Assembly (NCBI GenBank): GCA_965153355.1
Contig: OZ231127.1
Location: 63,426,001-63,490,000, forward strand
Direction of reading: 5' to 3'
DNA from: Flaccisagitta enflata
Lineage: Eukaryota > Chaetognatha > Sagittoidea > Aphragmophora
Length of the DNA stretch: 64,000 bases
Part shown: one piece after another, positions 59,386 to 64,000 of the stretch
Layout: every line of letters starts with the position of its first letter
How positions within the stretch are numbered: position 1 is the stretch's first letter
Made by a program: the position numbers and the translations under genes
Notes under the pieces: generated by a model
The model's database searches: none
What the model saw: the letters and a program-made list of their open reading frames with translations, nothing else
Told to the model about the DNA's origin: nothing

Positions 59386-60019
59386 ATGGCGGCGGTCGCC
59401 GTGAGGAAAAAAGTCGTCACTTTTCACCATCTTCAGTCACTGAAATTTTGTTAGATCAAATCAAAAGCAATTGTATGTATTGACTGCACTGAAAATCAGA
59501 GAAAAATAGGACTGAGCCAAATAAGCTAGATGAGCTAAAATAATCAAAATGATTCAATCAGACAAACAGCTTTGCTCACTGACATGCTTTCTTGTATTTG
59601 CATGCTTAAATCAAAACATTAATTCATTTATCCTGTTTAAAATCAGTGAAAAAGCGCAAGCTAAATGAGCTAAATGAGCTAGACTACTTGAAAACGCGCT
59701 CACAGATGAGCAGCTCGGCTCACTGACATGTTTTTTTATTTGCTTGCTTAAACAAATTTGAAAATCTTCATTTATTTATCATATTTGAAATCAGAAAGAG
59801 CAGACTGAGCTAAGTGAGCTAAATAAATTGAAATGCTCGAAAATACCCTCACAGATGAGCAGCTGTGCTCATAAACACATTTTCTTGTATTTGCATGCTC
59901 AAGTAAACATAAATACACTCCTTTATTGATCAAACGCAAAATCGTAAAAAATAGAAAAAAATTCCATTCGAATTTTTCGTAAATAAATCTTTAAAAAATC
60001 AAATCAAAGCGAAAAGTAT

Positions 60020-60200
60020 TTGTCGTAGAGCATTCTGCTTGGCGCCAAATGAAAGAAAATTATCAAATTTACTTATCCTATCAATTTCATTGGAGGGCCC
60101 ATTCACCCCTAGGAGAGCCCCAACTTCCGCATAAGAAAATGAAAACCCTGTCTTTCTCGAATATGTCAAAAAGTCAAAGACTGACTTCGACTTTTTTCCC
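60020..60200 (+). repeat. TTGGC / AAAAAGTCGAA repeat, copy 3
   Basis: TTCTGCTTGGCGCCAAATGA ... GTCAAAAAGTCAAAGACTGA, CTTCGACTTTTTTCCC; one mismatch in the stem. Confidence 0.75.
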
Positions 60201-60342
60201 GAAAATGTGAGATTAACTTTAGTCAAAACTGTTTCAAGGTCAAATGGATTTTTTTTCCACTTAAGGCAGATGTCGGCACAGGGAAAAATTCAACACTAGA
60301 TATGTACTTTTATGAAATACTTTATCAAAACTGAATATAAAA

Positions 60343-60542
60343 GAACAAGGCCGGATACACGGCTACCGAAGTCGCGTGCGAGTGGGCAGGAGCCATATTT
60401 GAGGTCACCAGATCACTAGGGCAGGAGCAGTGAGGTCAAAGAAATAAAACCATAAAAAAAAGTAAAGTGTGACTGACCAACCGACCGACCAACCGACCGA
60501 CGGACAAAGCGGGTTGTAGAGTTGCGTGCATGCGACTAAAAA
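60343..60542 (-). mobile_element. terminal-hairpin element, TCGCGTGC subfamily
   Basis: GAACAAGGCCGGATACACGG, CGAAGTCGCGTGCGAGTGG, GTTGTAGAGTTGCGTGCATG. It interrupts a tandem-repeat array (59500-61000). Confidence 0.87.
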
Positions 60543-60894
60543 TAAGCGTGAGCTAAATGAGCTAAAATACTTCAAATCACTTACACAGATGACAAGCTAT
60601 GCTTTAGAACATGCTTTCTTGTATTTGCATGCCCAGAAATGATTAAAATCATTTCTTTATTTATCGATTTAAATGCTAAATGAGCTAAATAGGCTAGATG
60701 AGCTAGAATACTAAAAAACACCTTCACAGATGAGCAGCTATGCTCATAAACATGTTTTCTTGTATTTGCATGTTCAAACAAATATAGATACACTTTTTTA
60801 TTGATCCTACATAAAATCATAAAAAATTGAAAAAAAAATCAATTTGAATTATTCGTGAATAAATCTTTAAAAAATCAAAGTGCAAAAAATATCT

Positions 60895-61075
60895 GTCTTA
60901 GAGAATTCTGCTTGGTGCCAAATGAAAGAGAATTATCAAATTTACTTACCCTATAAATTTCATCGGAGGCCCCAATCAGCCGGATGAGATGCACAACTTC
61001 CCCATAAGAAAATGAAAACCCTGTTTTTCTCGAATATGTCAAAAAGTCGAAGACTGACTTCGACTTTTTTCCCGA
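60895..61075 (+). repeat. TTGGC / AAAAAGTCGAA repeat, copy 4
   Basis: TTCTGCTTGGTGCCAAATGA and a perfect 12-bp stem AAAAAGTCGAAG/CTTCGACTTTTT at 61041-61069. Confidence 0.78.
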
Positions 61076-61365
61076 TTATGATTTGAGAATATGACAAGCA
61101 ACAAGAAGTAAAACCTCAAAACCTCTCTCTCTTTCTCTCTCTCTCTCTCTGTACATATGTACATATTTTGTTGGTTTTCATCTTGATGTTTCGTTATACT
61201 ACTCAAAAAAAAACATCGTTTCCGCTGCTGATGGCAATGTCAGGGGCGTTCCCCTTGATATTGCAGACAAGCTCCGACGGACGGACCGTTTACTATGCCA
61301 ATGAGTCGTTAGGGTATAACCGCTGACTCAATTTCTTTTGTCTTTTTGACATTCCTTTGCAGAAA

Positions 61366-61516
61366 AACAAGGCCGGATACACGGCAATCCAGTCGCGGAC
61401 GGTTGGGCAGGAGCAGTAATGCGAAAACCGCTCGGAATTTAAAAATGTGACGGACCTACCGACGGACCTACCGACCGACACGGCAAGGTGTAGAGTCGCG
61501 TGTCCGCGACTAAAAA
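61366..61516 (-). mobile_element. terminal-hairpin element, type C
   Basis: AACAAGGCCGGATACACGGC ... GAGTCGCGTGTCCGCGACTA. It abuts the broken coding segment at 61520. Confidence 0.88.
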
Positions 61517-61519
61517 TGA

Positions 61520-61690
61520 TATGGCTCTCTGTTGAGAGCCAACTTCTCGAACCAGACGATGATCTTCGGCCATAGTTTTTCAAGTTCGTCGGTGAGCAAG
61601 TTGACAATTCCCAAGTGTACGTGGAGGGAAGGAAACGCAACGACCTCCATTGTCAGTTTCTCCAAAGCACCTGTGAACAGCGGCTCTGCG
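61520..61690 (-). pseudogene. orphan coding segment, probable mobile-element protein
   Basis: The minus strand reads EPLFTGALEKLTMEVVAFPS, LHVHLGIVNLLTDELEKLWP, KIIVWFEKLALN without a stop. The LH.HLG.VN..L..LE pattern recalls uncharacterised proteins spread through invertebrate repeats. The segment runs into a hairpin element at 61516. No start or complete gene seen. Confidence 0.5.
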
Positions 61691-61828
61691 ACGCAACTTT
61701 TTTAAAGGGGGGGGAGGGGGGGTGAGAGTGACCTTGTGACCCTCGCCCCTGCCTTTGAAGCCATCTCCATCAGTGCTCCAACCCACCAACGCTCGACTGG
61801 TAAGGCTGCGCATCTAGCTTTGTATATT

Positions 61829-62083
61829 TAGGGCATGTTTCGAGTGAAGTTGAAAAACATGTTTGTTCCCGCAAAACGAGTTCGCAGCGTGAACACATAT
61901 AAATGAATTTTACTGTCCATTCAGGGAGTGAGTGAAGTGAATGAGCGTGCCTGTGAACGGAGCGAGCAAGCAAAGCTGTGTAGCGAGTGAGTGGAAGGAG
62001 CGGTGCAAGCAAACGAACAAAGCGAGCGACCAAGTGGCCCGTTAAAAACGCGATTGTCTCTGACTAGAAACGCCCTCTCAGGG
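61829..62083. mobile_element. AGGGCATGTTTC element, copy 2
   Basis: TAGGGCATGTTTCGAGTG ... GTCTCTGACTAGAAACGCCC; shares AGCGTGAACACATAT and AGCGAGCGACCAAGTGGC with copy 1. Confidence 0.65.
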
Positions 62084-62181
62084 GGTGTCCGCATTCGTCC
62101 TGAAAAACAAGTTTTTCAGAATCATGATTTTCCACCATTACACAATGGTTAAGACTAATTTTGATTTTTCTGTTTGGTGTT

Positions 62182-62262
62182 GCTCCGCTGGTCTTGTGGT
62201 TGAGTCACTGGGAGTTGGCATGAAGGAAAGGAGTTCGAATCCTGCCGTTATATCTGGTATTT
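62182..62262 (+). repeat. tRNA-like SINE head
   Basis: A-box-like TGGTCTTGTGGTTGAGTCA and B-box GAGTTCGAATCC, then a non-tRNA body with CAG-rich imperfect repeats to about 62570. Confidence 0.6.
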
Positions 62263-62574
62263 TGATGAGACCATTAAACCCCATTTGAGCCTCAAAAAAG
62301 GTGTTGGTTATGAAGCTGTTGATAATGGCGTGGTCGACAGCATAAATGGTTCCTGAGGCGACCTCAACCGTTGCAGCAGCAGTGACAGAATTGGCAGCAG
62401 CAGCATAAGCAGCAGCGACATTATAAGCAGCAGCTGCTACAGAAGCGGCAGCAGCGATAGGAGTGGCAGCGAAAGCAGCAGCAGCGAGAGGAGTGGCAGC
62501 AAAAGCAGCAGCAGTAGCAGCAGCAGTGACAGTGGTGGCAGCAGTTGAGTTGTTGAAGCGGCATTGGCAACTGC

Positions 62575-62584
62575 AGAAGCAGAG

Positions 62585-62670
<86 letters not shown>

Positions 62671-62672
62671 GC
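62575..62672. repeat. (TTG)n
   Basis: Thirty TTG units between CAG-rich sequence and a SINE head. Probably the tail of the tRNA-like repeat starting at 62182. Confidence 0.97.
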
Positions 62673-62679
62673 CAAAAAA

Positions 62680-63340
62680 TACTTTCACTCAGTTAGTGAG
62701 GATGTTATTCGTCTGCATGGAGCAGCGGTAGCTTCCATGCCTCCAAATTGAAAGGTACCTAGATCGAATCCCATTGAAGCAGACACCATGTGCCTAATTT
62801 TTATTGCTGTTGTTGTGCTTTTTGGGCAGCGGCCCCGAAGGGGACGAAGTCCTGTTGAACACAGGGGACTTTCGTTTGTTTGTCCGTTCGTTCGTTCGTT
62901 CGTTCGTTCGTTCGTTCGTTTATCCCTCCTAGGCCCTCTTAGGCCTGAAATCTGCTCTCTCAGGCCTAAAATCTGCCCTCTCAGGCCTTGAATCTGCCCT
63001 CTCAGGCCTGAAATTTGCCCTTTCAGGCCTGAAACCTGCCTGTCAGGCTTTAAATCTGTCCTCTTAGGCCTGAAATCTGCCCTCTCAGATTCAAAGCCTG
63101 AGAGGGCAGATTTCAGGACTGAGAGGGCCTGGGGGGGGGCGGACGGACGGACATACGGACAAACGGACGGACAAACGAATGAAAGTCCCCTGTGTTCTAC
63201 AGGACTTTGTCTCCTTCGGGGCCGCTGCCCTGCTTCTCATTCCGATTTACAACCATGCAAAGCAACGGGTATCGCTGACCACATATTGCCCTTGGGCGAC
63301 CTGTTTGTTGTTGTTATTGTTGTTGTTGTTGTTGTTGTTG
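62680..63340 (+). repeat. tRNA-derived SINE split by a GGGCAGCGG element
   Basis: Head TGGAGCAGCGGTAGCTTCCA and B-box AGATCGAATCCC, body TGAAGCAGACACCATGTGCC, then the insertion at 62824-63303, then the (TTG)n tail. Confidence 0.7.
62824..63303 (+). mobile_element. GGGCAGCGG family, copy 4, inserted in a SINE
   Basis: TIR of about 65 bp (GGGCAGCGGCCCCGAAGGGG ... GACTTTCGTTTGTTTGTCCG, inverted at 63155-63230), AGGCCTGAAATCTGCCCTCT repeats with an inverted core. After that CGGGTATCGCTGACC, a hairpin GCCC-TT-GGGC and GACCTG. It splits a tRNA-derived SINE just before its (TTG)n tail. Confidence 0.85.
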
Positions 63341-63490
63341 CCAAGAAATACTTTCACTCAGTTGAAATGATGTTATTCGTCTGCATGGAGCAGCGGTAGC
63401 TTTCATGCCTCAAAGTTGAAAGGTATCTAGTTCGAAACCAATTGAAGCAGACATGTGCTTAATTTTAGTTGCTGTTGTTGTGCTTTTTTC

Positions 63491-63542
<52 letters not shown>

Positions 63543-63543
63543 G
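63341..63543 (+). repeat. tRNA-derived SINE, intact, with (TTG)n tail
   Basis: CTTTCACTCAGTTGAAATGA, TGGAGCAGCGGTAGCTTTCA, AGTTCGAAACC, GTTGCTGTTGTTGTGC, then (TTG)n 63488-63543. The uninterrupted counterpart of the preceding copy. Confidence 0.72.
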
Positions 63544-63559
63544 AACTCTCAAAAAACAC

Positions 63560-63715
63560 ATCCGCCTACTTCAAAATCTTAACAACATGTGCCTTTGTGG
63601 AGCGGTGGTAGCTACCTATCACTTATATTGAAGGGTACCAGGATCAATTCCCTCCATGACACATACAATATGATGACATTCAAGTTGAAATTTTTTTGTT
63701 TGTCAACGTTTTTTT
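63560..63715 (+). repeat. diverged tRNA-derived SINE
   Basis: GTGGAGCGGTGGTAGCTACC and GGATCAATTCCC in the same spacing as the neighbours. Confidence 0.55.
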
Positions 63716-63899
63716 AGTTAACCACTTCAAGATATACATGTTTGTACCCAAGCCTTCATGGAGGTGTGGTAGTTCCCACGCCTTTGGGTAGGAGGGGATC
63801 AAGATCGAATCTGCTTGGAGAAGTGCTTTTGGCATGATTGACTTCAATTTTTTTTTTGAAAGGCAGTAAGGTCAGCACTGTTGTTGTTGTTGTTTTTGT

Positions 63900-63970
<71 letters not shown>

Positions 63971-63971
63971 T
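63716..63971 (+). repeat. diverged tRNA-derived SINE with (TTG)n tail
   Basis: CATGGAGGTGTGGTAGTTCC, AGATCGAATCTGC, then GGTCAGCACTG and (TTG)n at 63880-63970. Confidence 0.55.
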
Positions 63972-64000
63972 GGCGAGAGGAGAAGCAACCCCAACAGAGA

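Larger units (their letters stand above)
59500..60860 (+). repeat. diverged tandem repeat, about 145-bp unit
   Basis: Units carry CTTGTATTTGCATGC, GAGCTAAATGAGCTAGA and ACAGATGAGCAGCT at about 59598, 59740, 59892, 60630 and 60771. Interrupted by repeat copy 3 and by the hairpin element at 60343. Confidence 0.7.

Overview
This is metazoan nuclear DNA, most likely from a non-vertebrate and probably marine animal. It has spliced genes with GT-AG introns, a dead APE-type LINE, tRNA-derived SINEs, several MITE families and an extreme load of microsatellites. I cannot fix the phylum from the sequence. No bacterial operon, CRISPR array, rRNA or intact tRNA gene was seen.

Two spliced genes could be rebuilt by hand. 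The first runs right to left on the minus strand from an initiator Met at 46952 to beyond the left edge. Twenty exons were found (46629-46952 down to 156-281). Every junction is phase compatible, and together they give 3275 coding bases (1091 codons plus 2 bases). The protein has the tripartite DENN module (uDENN, cDENN, dDENN) followed by a PH-like domain and best fits a DENND3-type Rab GEF. The C-terminal part (WD40 repeats in DENND3) is off the window. The second gene lies on the plus strand, entirely inside a 23.7-kb intron (5726-29786 exon edges) of the first. It has a phase 1-1 LDL-receptor class A exon (9985-10134) and three exons of a repeated cysteine-rich module (19377-19488, 19666-19869, 25593-25935), a stop codon and an AATAAA signal. 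Its function is unknown.

Nearly everything else is mobile or repetitive DNA. The dominant component is about 40 copies or fragments of a short non-autonomous element family. Each complete copy has a 5' terminal hairpin, a distal inverted copy of the hairpin arm, and a 3' terminal hairpin followed by TTGTT. The arm sequences differ between subfamilies but change together at all paired positions. The layout resembles Helitron2/Helentron-derived elements. A nested copy at 31578-31769 inside a related copy fixes the ends and shows no clear target duplication. A second family (GGGCAGCGGCCCC termini, 4 copies) has a similar plan.

Other mobile DNA includes a 1247-bp insertion built of two abutting 610-bp palindromes, with a 4-bp duplication and an unoccupied homologous site 1.4 kb away; a 349-bp inverted-repeat element with an 8-bp duplication; two MULE-like MITEs with 11-bp duplications; a satellite-bearing element with 162-bp and 13-bp tandem arrays; a broken OTU-protease gene; and a dead LINE (about 48.9-53.0 kb) with a second truncated copy at 16.6-17.2 kb.

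Layout: 0-6 kb, 3' exons of the DENN gene; 6-29.6 kb, giant intron with the nested gene and many insertions; 29.6-47 kb, 5' half of the DENN gene with microsatellite-rich introns; 47-64 kb, probably intergenic, with the LINE, MITEs, hairpin elements, satellite repeats and a SINE cluster with (TTG)n tails.
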